Below are positions 46,408-55,055 of a stretch of DNA of 64,000 bases, piece by piece. The stretch comes from Lachnospiraceae bacterium. GTDB taxonomy: Bacteria > Bacillota > Clostridia > Lachnospirales > Lachnospiraceae. Below the pieces are notes generated by a model. That model worked only from the letters and a program-made list of their open reading frames with translations, searched no databases and was not told the origin of the DNA. Numbering within the stretch: position 1 is the first letter of the stretch; every line of letters begins with the position of its first letter. The position numbers were made by a program, and so were the translations under genes. The stretch spans positions 1 through 64,000 of the forward strand of contig JAGAOO010000022.1 in assembly GCA_017623675.1 (NCBI GenBank), written 5' to 3'.

Positions 46408-47139
46408 TTACTCCCAGAATAATAATTTATTATATATCAGCTTTTGCAACGGACCACTGATAATCAATACAACAAAGGATAAAACAATTGCCGTACCCGA
46501 ATGTAAAACTGCTCCCAGCGCCATTGTTCCTGCAAGAATATTCACAATGAAAACAATCAAAAACATTCCACGTCCATCACAGACCTGTTCCGGTTCTGCT
46601 TCCTTAATCCGTAATGGCACTACTTCACCAATCCACTTTTTACCACTGGTAGACAATCTGCTTCGATAACGATGTTCTTTTCCCTTATAGGTATAACGAT
46701 AAACCGGTGTCGATGTTTCTGCATCGCCTTTCACCGCAATCACTGTTCCATATACTACAACCGGATATTTCTTTCGCATAATAAGAATAGCCAAAGCGTT
46801 GTTCAGGATGAAAACAATTAGCGATACAATCAGTATTACAATCGGTGGAATCGTAATAGAAGTTCCTCCCAGTAGTGACATGAAAATGCTTAGTATTATA
46901 CCAATAACAGGGCAAAGGGACATCAGTGCAAACACCACACCAACTATAATGAACGACTTCGCAATTGCCGACATACCTGTTTCATTCTTATTTTTCGTAT
47001 TAGGATTGACAGGTGCCGGGGCTACGTAATCTTCCCCCGTTACACTTACCACAATGCCTGTACCAATCAGTACATTTTTTATGTAATCCTCAACATCTTC
47101 TCTGTCAGCAAGACAGATTGTAGTTCCCATACTCTGCAT
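46408..47139 (-). CDS. Membrane protein, C-terminal part of a probably frameshifted gene
   Basis: 243 codons from the ATG at 47139 (or 47130). Neither ATG has a clear ribosome site. It has membrane segments at about residues 60-90, 100-120, 195-215 and 220-235. A central DUF3592-like block contains YGTVIAVKGDAETSTPVYRYTYKGKEHRYRS split across a loop. It overlaps the upstream gene by 35 bp in another frame. Its first residues continue the upstream protein naturally if one base of GGG near 47125 is ignored, so it is probably the 3' half of one gene. Confidence 0.65.
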   Translation of the reverse strand: MQSMGTTICLADREDVEDYIKNVLIGTGIVVSVTGEDYVAPAPVNPNTKNKNETGMSAIAKSFIIVGVVFALMSLCPVIGIILSIFMSLLGGTSITIPPIVILIVSLIVFILNNALAILIMRKKYPVVVYGTVIAVKGDAETSTPVYRYTYKGKEHRYRSRLSTSGKKWIGEVVPLRIKEAEPEQVCDGRGMFLIVFIVNILAGTMALGAVLHSGTAIVLSFVVLIISGPLQKLIYNKLLFWE

Positions 47140-47518
47140 TTTGCTTCATCGGAACCGTCCATGCAAATCCATTTACATTTCGCCTGTCTCCAAGTTCTAT
47201 GGATTCTCCGTATTTCTTACCATTAAATATACCATGTTCTAAGTCTGCTTCCAAGTGTTGAAACTGATTTGATTCAAAAATTACTTCAATGCTCTTACCT
47301 AAATCCTTGTATCGAATTGCATAACTCTTTCGTTCGTCTACCGGGTAGCACGCCACTAAACGGTTTTCTCCGGCATTATCCGTATACCGGATAATCGGTA
47401 TATTAACAAAGTTAAAATCAGTCTCGTTATACGAATAATTCGGTGTAACCAGCATAAGTCGCTCAACAATGGTTCCTTTTAAATGATAACCGGTTTCTCG
47501 AATTGTCTTTTCATCCAT
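47105..47518 (-). CDS. Hypothetical protein, N-terminal part of a probably frameshifted gene
   Basis: 137 codons from the ATG at 47518, which has GGAGGGGC 8 nt upstream. No recognised domain; beta-rich, with HLKGTIVERLML, VACYPVDERKSYAIRYKDLG and FNGKKYGESIELGDRR. It ends 12 codons after the point where the downstream frame begins. A TATAAT and hairpin leader element lies upstream. It may be the extracytoplasmic or regulatory half of the membrane protein that follows. Confidence 0.6.
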   Translation of the reverse strand: MDEKTIRETGYHLKGTIVERLMLVTPNYSYNETDFNFVNIPIIRYTDNAGENRLVACYPVDERKSYAIRYKDLGKSIEVIFESNQFQHLEADLEHGIFNGKKYGESIELGDRRNVNGFAWTVPMKQNAEYGNYNLSC

Positions 47519-47539
47519 CGTAATCTGCCCCTCCATAAA

Positions 47540-47609
47540 TTATATCATAATGAAACATGCTGATGCACGTGTAGGTCATCAACCTTCGGCTGGTGACATT
47601 ATATCATAA
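47540..47609 (-). repeat. Hairpin leader element flanked by TTATATCATAA direct repeats
   Basis: TTATATCATAA at 47540-47550 and 47599-47609 brackets a 48-bp segment with GTCA...TGAC and an ACGTGT/ACGTG-like palindromic core. On the minus strand each repeat gives TATGATATAAT, an extended -10 box. It resembles the promoter-linked repeats at 37506 and 63347 in layout but not in core sequence. Confidence 0.55.
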
Positions 47610-47650
47610 CCCTCTGGAGGGAGAGTAAAATATATGTAAAATACAATAGA

Positions 47651-47896
47651 TTACAAAGTAAACAATAATTTTAAGAGTTCTAACAGCAACAAATGTGCTG
47701 GATAAAATACATAAAAAAACCATTTATGCACCGGCTTTCTACTGCCACCCGCTCCATTATAAAATCCTTTAAGCAAGAATGGAACTAGAAAAACACCCAA
47801 TTGATATAAACTCCACCAAGAAATTCCAAGGTTATTATTGCCCTTATTGATTTATGCTTCAATTTCTGCATTTGTTCTGATTTCTTCGTATGTCAT
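47651..47896 (-). pseudogene. Chimeric remnant: HD-protein N-terminus joined to TraX C-terminus
   Basis: 82 codons in one frame with a stop at codon 15. The ATG at 47896 follows GGAGAG and reads MTYEEIRTNAEIEA, then TAA, then INKGNNNLG; this resembles the first 24 residues of HD-domain proteins. From about codon 27 the frame reads WSLYQLGVFLVPFLL, then GGSRKPVHKWFFYVFYPAH, the C-terminal signature of TraX membrane acetyltransferases. Both parts are truncated, so neither is functional. Recognition is from memory of these families. Confidence 0.6.
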
Positions 47897-48435
47897 AGAT
47901 TGACTCTCCACTATTCCTTCTGATTCTGCAAATACTTATTTTCTTTAATATTTACTCGTAAATCCCCATACTGTTGCTATAAGCATTTATAGCTTTATTC
48001 ATTAAGTTTTGACGATTGTCTCCATGATTTTGGGAACTTAGATACGATGATTCTTCCACTGCAAAAACCACAGGGAACATATCTGCTTTTTCAATCCAAG
48101 CGATATCTCAGCTTCTGATAAGAAATAATCCATCAATTTTAAAGTTTTGCATATTTATTCCGATTGATTCTATGCGCAAATTAAAATCTCCTTCCATATA
48201 CACTTCATAAAGAACTCATTTTTCAAGCTCATATAATCGATAAATCTTTCTGTATCTCCGCTTTGAAAACACAGTTCTAGAGAAAATTTGCTCAGACAAC
48301 CTCAGTTCCTTGACAAGAAAATCAGGTGTGAGAGAATGTTCTTTTTTTCGATAACTGCCACCCCTACAAACATCAATCCGTTTAAATTGTACTATTTCTT
48401 ATTTAGAAATTATAACTACCGTTTCCCGTTACAGT
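47897..48435 (-). other. Gene-free stretch with degraded coding relics
   Basis: No intact gene. Minus-strand relics in different frames include a 50-codon piece ending RRYRKIYRLYELEK-stop (about 48215-48375) and a piece reading ADMFPVVFAVEESSYL (about 47960-48110). Frames are broken by stops and the relics could not be assigned. This looks like decayed accessory DNA. Confidence 0.5.
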
Positions 48436-49461
48436 TTACTTTTCAGTCTTTGACAACCCTTTGACCATCCTATCAAAATCAGACTCGATTGGCTGTGTCT
48501 TATTGAAGATGTCATATTCCTGATATGCTTTCTCCACTGCCTGTTTATGGGAAATACGCCCATTATCTTTCAGAATATCGTATCTGCGGAATTCAAGGAA
48601 CTCATTGACACTTTTTGAGAATTCTTTCATTGTAAACACATTTTCCCGTTCAATCAAATCCTCTATATAATCAAAATACCCTGTAACAGCACGTTCCAAT
48701 TGTCGAATCTGTTTTTCATCCAAGTAGTTTTTGGCAATCGGTGTATCTGATTTAAGTATCCGACCATCGGGAGCATTTTTCCATGTAGTTAATCCCATAT
48801 TCTCCTTGGTGTGATTAGCCTGATTGTACACAATTTCAGCCGCAGTCTTACCGGTAATGGCATAGTGGAATTTGTTCTGTATGGTGGCATAAAAATGATA
48901 TGCAGTATCGGAATCTCTATCATAATCAATGCTGCACTCAGCAAATATATCCGTTATCTGTTGCCATATTCTGCGTTCGCTGGCACGGATGGAGCGAACT
49001 CTTTCCAGCAATTCACGGAAATAGTCTTTTCCAAAAGCTGTTTTCCCCTGTTTCAGGCGTTCATCATCCATAGCAAAGCCTTTAATCATATATTCCTTCA
49101 ATATACTGGTTGCCCAGATACGGAACTTGGTCGCCTGAATGGAATTCACTCTGTAACCTACAGAAATAATGGCGTCCAGATTGTAATAATTGGTAAGAGA
49201 AAGCTGTGTTTTTCCGGGAATCGCACCGTGTGGAGTGGGTATTTCCATTTTGGAAACTACCACTTCTTCACGAAGTTCTCCCTGCTCGAAAATATTTCTT
49301 AAATGCTTGCTGATTGCCGGTGTCTGAACACCGAATAATTCAGCCATTGCCTTTTGGGTAATCCAGATGGTTTCATCTTTTATTAATGCGCTGACCGTTA
49401 CATTATCATCTTCGGTTCTGTACAGCACCATTTCCATTTGTTTTGTAATATCTGTATTCAT
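48436..49461 (-). CDS. RhuM family protein
   Basis: 341 codons. The first third has TIWITQKAMAELFGVQTPAISKHLRNIF, then PGKTQLSLTNYYNLDAIISVGYRVNS and ATKFRIWATSILKEYMIKGF. These are hallmark motifs of the RhuM (virulence protein from Salmonella pathogenicity island 3) family, distant from phage antirepressors. The function is unknown; these genes are usually found in islands and near defence or toxin loci. A good promoter lies at 49712-49740. AAGAAGG precedes the ATG. Confidence 0.9.
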   Translation of the reverse strand: MNTDITKQMEMVLYRTEDDNVTVSALIKDETIWITQKAMAELFGVQTPAISKHLRNIFEQGELREEVVVSKMEIPTPHGAIPGKTQLSLTNYYNLDAIISVGYRVNSIQATKFRIWATSILKEYMIKGFAMDDERLKQGKTAFGKDYFRELLERVRSIRASERRIWQQITDIFAECSIDYDRDSDTAYHFYATIQNKFHYAITGKTAAEIVYNQANHTKENMGLTTWKNAPDGRILKSDTPIAKNYLDEKQIRQLERAVTGYFDYIEDLIERENVFTMKEFSKSVNEFLEFRRYDILKDNGRISHKQAVEKAYQEYDIFNKTQPIESDFDRMVKGLSKTEK

Positions 49462-49660
49462 ATAAAGCCTTCTTTCTTATAGCAGGTGCATTAGTTATTG
49501 TTATCCTTATCCTTCGCCGGCTCTTATACACATTATACTGGTTTTTACATTTTCCACTGCAAAATACGCTGTTGGGTCTGCCGGCAACAAAGGCATTTCC
49601 GCAGTGTTTACATACCTTCAGTGAGAACTTTTCATCTAAAACCAGAAGAAAGGAGCCGGA
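49406..49660 (-). pseudogene. Zinc-ribbon protein fragment overlapping the start of rhuM
   Basis: 85 codons open between two stops, without a convincing start. It reads KVCKHCGNAFVAGRPN and then VFCSGKCKNQYNVYKSR, two Cys pairs of a treble-clef or zinc-ribbon tail as seen at the C-terminus of DUF6076-like proteins. The upstream part of such a gene is missing. It ends inside rhuM in another frame, so it was probably truncated when the RhuM gene arrived, or is read through from the shared promoter. Confidence 0.55.
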
Positions 49661-49711
49661 TTATATGAAGATTTATTTTATCCGTTGTCGCAGTCCGTCA
49701 AAGATACTTTG

Positions 49712-49740
49712 ATTATACCAAACATATGTTTGCATTTCAA
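49712..49740 (-). promoter_or_regulatory. Promoter reading toward rhuM
   Basis: On the minus strand, TTGAAA (49740-49735), 17-bp spacer, TATAAT (49717-49712). The spacer contains the palindrome AAACATATGTTT, a possible operator. Confidence 0.7.
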
Positions 49741-49759
49741 GAAGGAGGTGACTGTTCTT

Positions 49760-50800
49760 TTACTTTCCATCTGCATCCCCCTCAAATGAGAACTTCGCAC
49801 TACCGGAAGTCAGGGACACCCAAATCCGTTTTTCTCCGTTCACATAGGATTGAGGCAGATTACAACTGCCGGAAGTCAAATCCGTATCGATGCTGTAATT
49901 CTCCATTTTATCCGAAAGAGAGATTGTAAAATCACCGGAAGTAGCATCCAGATAAATACCCTCTTCCACAGCAACCTGTGTCAAATCATAATCGCCGGAG
50001 GTAGCATTTAAGTACACCTCCTTGGCACTGAAGCCATCACAGGATACGCCACCGGATGTATTTTCAAAAGTAGCAGCACCCTCTACATCTACATTCGTTA
50101 CATTTACACTGCCTGATGTGAAATTCACTTCAAAATTCCCAGCAACCGTCATATCCTCCAACTGTGTATTGCCACTGGTCAGATAGGACTTATAATCCCC
50201 TTGGGCTTCAACATTCTGAAGCTTCAAAAATCCAGAGGTTATATCTGCTCTTATATCCTGCATGCACTCAACATCTTCAATGGTAATGCTTCCGGATGTA
50301 CCATATACAATAAGTTCTCCTTCTACCGTTAATTCAGACATATAGATACTGCCGGAAGCAATATCCAAATCATATTCTCCCACATAACTTTGAGGAACCG
50401 TAATTGTCATTTCATGGGCATCATCTTCATCCATCGCGTCAAACAAATCTTGGAAGGTGGGTATATAGAACAGATGAAAGGTTCCTGATGTTTTTTTATC
50501 AATCAGAAGCGTTCCATTCCGTTCTGAAATCTGAATGTTAGGTTCTTCCACCTCATCCCAGTACGTAATCTCTATTTCATCACCATCACCCGGTTCTATC
50601 TTAATATCATCTGAATACATATCTAAATCAATCTTATCGATTTCATCGGCGGCAATGGAATAATACTTTTCTTCATAAACCGGATCATTTTTTGTTGTTT
50701 CTCCGCTAACATAAATAATTGCGTTTCCAATACATCCGAGAATGACACCACTTACCACCATGCAGCCTGCCACAATCATTGCTTTTCCAAATCGTTTCAT
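49760..50800 (-). CDS. DUF4097 beta-strand repeat protein, membrane anchored
   Basis: 346 codons. The N-terminus is a single membrane anchor (FGKAMIVAGCMVVSGVILGC). The rest is a regular array of beta-helix rungs (YDLDIASGSIYMSEL, TSGSITIEDV, TSGNTQLEDM, TSGDFTISLSD), typical of the DUF4097 adhesin-like family. It lies 1 bp after the DUF1700 gene with AGGAGG within that gene's end. It is the last gene of a PadR-DUF1700-DUF4097 operon, which in other Firmicutes is linked to cell-envelope stress. Confidence 0.9.
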   Translation of the reverse strand: MKRFGKAMIVAGCMVVSGVILGCIGNAIIYVSGETTKNDPVYEEKYYSIAADEIDKIDLDMYSDDIKIEPGDGDEIEITYWDEVEEPNIQISERNGTLLIDKKTSGTFHLFYIPTFQDLFDAMDEDDAHEMTITVPQSYVGEYDLDIASGSIYMSELTVEGELIVYGTSGSITIEDVECMQDIRADITSGFLKLQNVEAQGDYKSYLTSGNTQLEDMTVAGNFEVNFTSGSVNVTNVDVEGAATFENTSGGVSCDGFSAKEVYLNATSGDYDLTQVAVEEGIYLDATSGDFTISLSDKMENYSIDTDLTSGSCNLPQSYVNGEKRIWVSLTSGSAKFSFEGDADGK

Positions 50801-50801
50801 A

Positions 50802-51416
50802 TTATGCTTCCTCCTTTCCGATTAAACTCTTCTTAATCTGTAAAAAACACCACTTCGTACCATGACAGATTCCTTTCGTGATTAAGAGGCTTCCAAGAAA
50901 TGTAAAGATTCCGATTCCTCCTGTAAATAGAGTTGCCCCCAGATAGAGGAAAGCAGATCCAAATGCTCCTTTGAATAAGCAGACAAAAAATCCTGCAATT
51001 CCTGTTAAAGCAGATGCTCCAAATGCCAACACAAGGCACCAAAGCATGATATCAAAACACCATACCAAGGCATAGAACATAAGTACCATTCCTAGAATAA
51101 ATATTAATATACTGCCCCATAACGGAAAACCAATCACCAGCAATACAATTGCCCATGCAGGCATCCGTTTACCTTTCGTCTTTTCTCTGGTTTTCTGCTT
51201 TACCAAGGTTGTTATTGGCAGCTCACATTTTATTTGCTCTGCAATCTGGCTGGCCGCACCAAGAGACGCTACTGCCTCCGATTCACTCATACCGTCTTCC
51301 ATACGGTCATCTATCATTTCCGCATAATATTCCATGGATTTTTCTGTTTCCTCCACGGGATATTCCTGAATACGTCGTTTTAATTCTTCTAAGAATTCCG
51401 CTTTATTCATTTTCAT
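50802..51416 (-). CDS. DUF1700 membrane protein
   Basis: 204 codons. The N-terminal 80 residues are soluble and helical (KAEFLEELKRRIQEYP, SEAVASLGAASQIAEQI), the DUF1700/HAAS pattern. Four hydrophobic segments follow. HAAS domains bind the partner PadR-like regulator or a lipid-linked protein. It overlaps padR by 14 bp (51403-51416). Confidence 0.9.
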   Translation of the reverse strand: MKMNKAEFLEELKRRIQEYPVEETEKSMEYYAEMIDDRMEDGMSESEAVASLGAASQIAEQIKCELPITTLVKQKTREKTKGKRMPAWAIVLLVIGFPLWGSILIFILGMVLMFYALVWCFDIMLWCLVLAFGASALTGIAGFFVCLFKGAFGSAFLYLGATLFTGGIGIFTFLGSLLITKGICHGTKWCFLQIKKSLIGKEEA

Positions 51417-51723
51417 TCATCTCCCCTTTGATATATTCGTAAATTGCAAGCATACCTTTCCATTCCTCTAAGAATTCCCGAATACGCTCTCGCCCAGTTT
51501 CTGTTATTGCATAATACTTTCGTAATCTGCCATTATGTTCTGCTGAATATACATTCAATGCACCGGCACCTTCCAACCTCCGCAGGATGGGATACAAGGT
51601 TGATTCTGATATTTCTACATAAGGCTGTAAATCCTTGATAATCTTATATCCATAGGAGTCTTCTCGCAACAAAGCACTCAGCACACATATATCCAGCATT
51701 CCTCTTTTTAACTGAATATCCAT
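51403..51723 (-). CDS. PadR family transcriptional regulator
   Basis: 106 codons. The winged helix contains MLDICVLSALLREDSYGYKI, STLYPILRRLEGAGAL and the RKYYAITETGR wing; the short C-terminal helix marks a compact PadR. First gene of the operon with the DUF1700 and DUF4097 genes, which it probably represses along with itself. AAGGAGG precedes the ATG. Confidence 0.93.
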   Translation of the reverse strand: MDIQLKRGMLDICVLSALLREDSYGYKIIKDLQPYVEISESTLYPILRRLEGAGALNVYSAEHNGRLRKYYAITETGRERIREFLEEWKGMLAIYEYIKGEMNENE

Positions 51724-51746
51724 TCTTATACCTCCTTATGCACAAT

Positions 51747-51775
51747 ACTATATATCGCATTGTATTATGTGTCAA
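51747..51775 (-). promoter_or_regulatory. padR operon promoter with overlapping inverted repeat
   Basis: On the minus strand, TTGACA (51775-51770), 17-bp spacer, TATAGT (51752-51747). ACAAT and ATTGT arms about 12 bp apart span the -10, a plausible PadR operator for autoregulation. Confidence 0.75.
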
Positions 51776-51816
51776 GTGGTATTTATAAAATATTTTAAAG
51801 TTCTTTTCACCACATA

Positions 51817-51868
51817 AAAAATGAGGCAACCCTAAAAGTCAGACTTTTGAGGGCTACCTCATTTTCTA
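51817..51868. terminator. Bidirectional intrinsic terminator after yqeY
   Basis: AAAATGAGG..ACCCT and AGGG..TACCTCATTTT form a long stem with a small loop around AAAAGTCAGACTTTT. A and T runs at both ends suit both strands. It separates yqeY from the padR promoter. Confidence 0.82.
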
Positions 51869-51885
51869 TATATTCTGTTTCTATA

Positions 51886-52332
51886 TTATTGACACAACTT
51901 TGCCACTACCTGATTAATTACTTTTCCGTCTGCCTTGCCTTTCAATTCCGGCATAACTGCTTTCATTACCTGTCCCTTATTCTTGGTTGCCAGTACCTCA
52001 GCAAACTTTTCAGTCAGGAATGTTTCTACCTCTGCTTCCGACATCATAGCCGGTGCATATTCCTGGAACACCTGATATCTTGCCTGATACTGTTCCAGCA
52101 AATCTGTTCTGTCAGCCGGGCAGGTATCAATCTGCTCTTTCACACTTTTAATTTCCTTTAGGATAACCTGATTTACCATATCCTCCGGAATATCATCCCG
52201 ACATCCATTGTCAATTCCAACTTTTTTCACTGCCGAAACCAAAGATGCAATGCTGTCCTTTCGCTCTTTATCCTTAGCCTTCATTGCTGCTATCATGTCT
52301 TTTTGTAATGTTTCTAATTTCATGTTCTCCAC
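51886..52332 (-). CDS. GatB/YqeY domain protein
   Basis: 148 codons, full length for YqeY. All-helical; it starts with LETLQKDMIAAMKAKDKERKDSI-type sequence and ends with GKADGKVINQVVAKLC. The domain is shared with the tRNA-binding tail of GatB (Asp/Glu-tRNA amidotransferase). Its function is unclear; binding to tRNA or mis-acylated tRNA is inferred. AAGGTGGAG precedes the ATG. It lies 59 bp downstream of trxB. Confidence 0.9.
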   Translation of the reverse strand: MENMKLETLQKDMIAAMKAKDKERKDSIASLVSAVKKVGIDNGCRDDIPEDMVNQVILKEIKSVKEQIDTCPADRTDLLEQYQARYQVFQEYAPAMMSEAEVETFLTEKFAEVLATKNKGQVMKAVMPELKGKADGKVINQVVAKLCQ

Positions 52333-52391
52333 CTTTTCCTTTCTGATATAGATTTTATTATAACCTGTCGATTATTTACAGATTCATCCTT

Positions 52392-53321
52392 TTATTTCCC
52401 CGCATTCAGATAATCCACAGCCGCTAAAGCCGCAACCGCACCATCTGCAGCTGCTGTCGTTAACTGCCTTACACTCTTGGTTCTGCAATCTCCCGCAACG
52501 AAAACACCGGCTGTGTGGGTTCTACAATCCTCTCCAGCCACCACATAGCCTCCTTCATCTAATTGTACCAGATTCCGGAATACCTGATTCTCCGGTGTCT
52601 GCCCCACAGCTACGAACAAACCATCTATCGTCAGTCTCTTGGTTTCCTTTGTTCTGACATCTTCCAAGCGTATCTGTTCTAAACAATCAGTTCCAACCAG
52701 TTCCGTTACTACTGCATTACGTATCAGTATTACATTCTCTTTTTTCTCTAACTGTTCTGCCAATCCGGCATCTCCACGGAATTCCTCCCTGCGGTGAATC
52801 AAAAATACTTGTTTGCAAATATTGGATAAGTATTCTGCATCACCCAAAGCTGTGTTGCCACCACCGACTACCGCTACTGACTTATCTTTATAAAATGCTC
52901 CGTCACAGGCGGCACAATAAGATACACCCTTACCTGTCAATGCTTCTTCCTGTTCTAAGCCCAGTTTCCGATTCTTTGCTCCGGTTGCCAGAATCACTGT
53001 TCGGCCTTCAAAGATTGCTTCTTCCGTTTGTACTCTGAAAAACGATTGTGAAGAGGCTTCTGGTGATTGCTTCTGAATATCAATCACCTTTCCGGTTTCC
53101 AGTTCTGCTCCCAAGCCGGTTGCCTGTTCATACAGGTTCATAGCAAATTGAAAACCGGCTATATTCTGAATCCCGGGATAATTCTCAACCTCCGGTGTAT
53201 TCACAATCTGCCCACCGTAGATTCCTTCCTCTAACAACAATACATTCTTACCGGCACGCCTGCCGTAAATTGCCGCTGTCATACCGGCAGTTCCGGCTCC
53301 TACGATAACAATGTCAAACAT
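52392..53321 (-). CDS. trxB: Thioredoxin reductase
   Basis: 309 codons, the low-molecular-weight flavoenzyme. FAD-binding GAGTAGMTAAIYGRR is at the N-terminus, the redox-active disulfide is CAAC in SYCAACDGAFY, and the NADPH-binding VVGGGNTALGDAEYL follows. It reduces thioredoxin with NADPH. It lies 23 bp downstream of trxA, in the same operon. Confidence 0.96.
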   Translation of the reverse strand: MFDIVIVGAGTAGMTAAIYGRRAGKNVLLLEEGIYGGQIVNTPEVENYPGIQNIAGFQFAMNLYEQATGLGAELETGKVIDIQKQSPEASSQSFFRVQTEEAIFEGRTVILATGAKNRKLGLEQEEALTGKGVSYCAACDGAFYKDKSVAVVGGGNTALGDAEYLSNICKQVFLIHRREEFRGDAGLAEQLEKKENVILIRNAVVTELVGTDCLEQIRLEDVRTKETKRLTIDGLFVAVGQTPENQVFRNLVQLDEGGYVVAGEDCRTHTAGVFVAGDCRTKSVRQLTTAAADGAVAALAAVDYLNAGK

Positions 53322-53344
53322 TTCCTTTGTTCCTTCTTTCCACT

Positions 53345-53659
53345 TTAAGCCTGTGCTAACATCTTTTGTAAAGCAGATTTTGGTAATGCTCCTACCTCTG
53401 TCTTCACTGCTTGTCCATCTCGAATCAAAACGAAGGTTGGAACAGAAATAACCCGATATTGTCTGGCAATATCCGTATTTTCATCTACATCTACCTTCAC
53501 GAACTTTACATTTGGAACTTCCGCTGACAACTGTTCAACAATTGGTCCTACCATTTGACAAGGTCCACACCAGGTTGCAAAAAAATCTACCAATACCGGC
53601 TGGTCTGCCTTTAATACCTCTGCTTCAAAATTATCCGTTGTTACATGTACCACTGCCAT
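53345..53659 (-). CDS. trxA: Thioredoxin
   Basis: 104 codons from the ATG at 53659; the more upstream ATG would include the AAAGGAG ribosome site. Active site FFATWCGPCQMVGP, followed by the cis-proline ISVPTFVL. A general disulfide reductase, paired with trxB. Confidence 0.96.
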   Translation of the reverse strand: MAVVHVTTDNFEAEVLKADQPVLVDFFATWCGPCQMVGPIVEQLSAEVPNVKFVKVDVDENTDIARQYRVISVPTFVLIRDGQAVKTEVGALPKSALQKMLAQA

Positions 53660-53783
53660 ATGCTTCTCCTTTCCCATGCTTCTGTCTAAGCATTACAAAA
53701 GCATCTTATCCTTAGTATCTGAAATTACTCATATTTTATACATCTTTCCAATTCAAACCCCAATTACGCCTGAACATCTTCCT

Positions 53784-55055
53784 CTAATTCTCATTCAGAT
53801 GTTCCTTTGCAACTGCCAGCATCAGTTTGATTCGATTTTCCTGATTGACCTTTGTTGCTCCCGGGTCATATTCAATATCCACTGCATTTACTCTTGGGTC
53901 AATCCGACGCACCTTATTAATCATACCTTTAACAGATACATGACATGGCAGACAGCCAAAAGGCTGAACACACACGATATTCTCATATCCATGATCTGCC
54001 ATTTCTAACATTTCTGCCGCCAGATACCAGCCTTCGCCCATGCTGTTGCCGATGCCAATGACCCCTTCTGCCCGTTCCTTCAGCGTATTTACCCGCTCCG
54101 GTGCAGTAAACTGGTCAAATGCTTCAATGTTACGAATCAACATATCTTCCACTTTGAATAAGAATTTCATGACTATATTCATAATCAGCTTTTTCAATGG
54201 TTTTCCACCATAAAGCCGCAAATCCTCCAAGGCACCGTTGGTTTTATACACACCAAAGCCCAGCATACTAGGCATAAACACTTCACAGTCCTGTTCCGCC
54301 AGAAATTCTTCCAGATGATTATTTCCCGGCACAGAATATTTTAAGAACAGTTCTCCAACCACTGCTACCTTTACCTTTGGAACCTTCTGAATTGGAATAG
54401 AAGCAAAATCTTCACCAATTGCATGCAGGTTCTTCTCAATTGCTTTCGGCATAAAGCCTCTGCCCTTCTTAAAAGTAGCCGTCAACCGCTCAATCCATCG
54501 GTCTACCATGGCATCCGTATCTCCCTTATTGATTTCATAAGGTCGTACCTGATTACTAACAATCATAATCATATCGCCATATATCATACCTGCCAATGCC
54601 ATTAACAATGTTCTTGGTGTCAGATTAATTCCGCTATTCAATTCCAAGCCCCAGATATTTGCTGATATGAACGGAACATTTGGATAACCTGCTTTCTCAA
54701 ATGCCTTTCGCATCAAATGGATATAATTGGAATCTCTACATCCACCACCGGACTGGGTAATAACCATTGCCACCTTGCTCGGATCATACTTTCCGCTTTC
54801 CATTGCAGTCAGCATCTGTCCGGTAATCAGCAATGCAGGATAACAGATATCATTGTGGACATACTTCAAGCCTTTCTGCAATACATCCGGTCCCTCTGCT
54901 CCCATCAAATCAATATGAAAGCCTTGTCGGCTCAAAATCGGCTCTATCAGGCGAAAATGCAAAGGAGCCATTTCCGGAATTAGGATCGTATAATCCTTTT
55001 TCATTTTTAATGTGAATTTTACCCGCTCCTTATAATGGGTATTTTTATTGTTCAT
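53784..55055 (-). CDS. Acyl-CoA dehydratase activase-associated protein (COG3581/DUF2229-like)
   Basis: 423 codons from the ATG at 55055, 8 nt after AGGAAGGA and inside the end of the activase gene (11-bp overlap). Motifs VHNDICYPALLITGQML, TQSGGGCRDSNYIHLMRKAF and VQPFGCLPCHVSVKGM show the cysteine pattern of the DUF2229 / HgdB-like family that binds iron-sulfur clusters. It works with the large activase upstream; the actual reaction is not established. Confidence 0.82.
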   Translation of the reverse strand: MNNKNTHYKERVKFTLKMKKDYTILIPEMAPLHFRLIEPILSRQGFHIDLMGAEGPDVLQKGLKYVHNDICYPALLITGQMLTAMESGKYDPSKVAMVITQSGGGCRDSNYIHLMRKAFEKAGYPNVPFISANIWGLELNSGINLTPRTLLMALAGMIYGDMIMIVSNQVRPYEINKGDTDAMVDRWIERLTATFKKGRGFMPKAIEKNLHAIGEDFASIPIQKVPKVKVAVVGELFLKYSVPGNNHLEEFLAEQDCEVFMPSMLGFGVYKTNGALEDLRLYGGKPLKKLIMNIVMKFLFKVEDMLIRNIEAFDQFTAPERVNTLKERAEGVIGIGNSMGEGWYLAAEMLEMADHGYENIVCVQPFGCLPCHVSVKGMINKVRRIDPRVNAVDIEYDPGATKVNQENRIKLMLAVAKEHLNEN

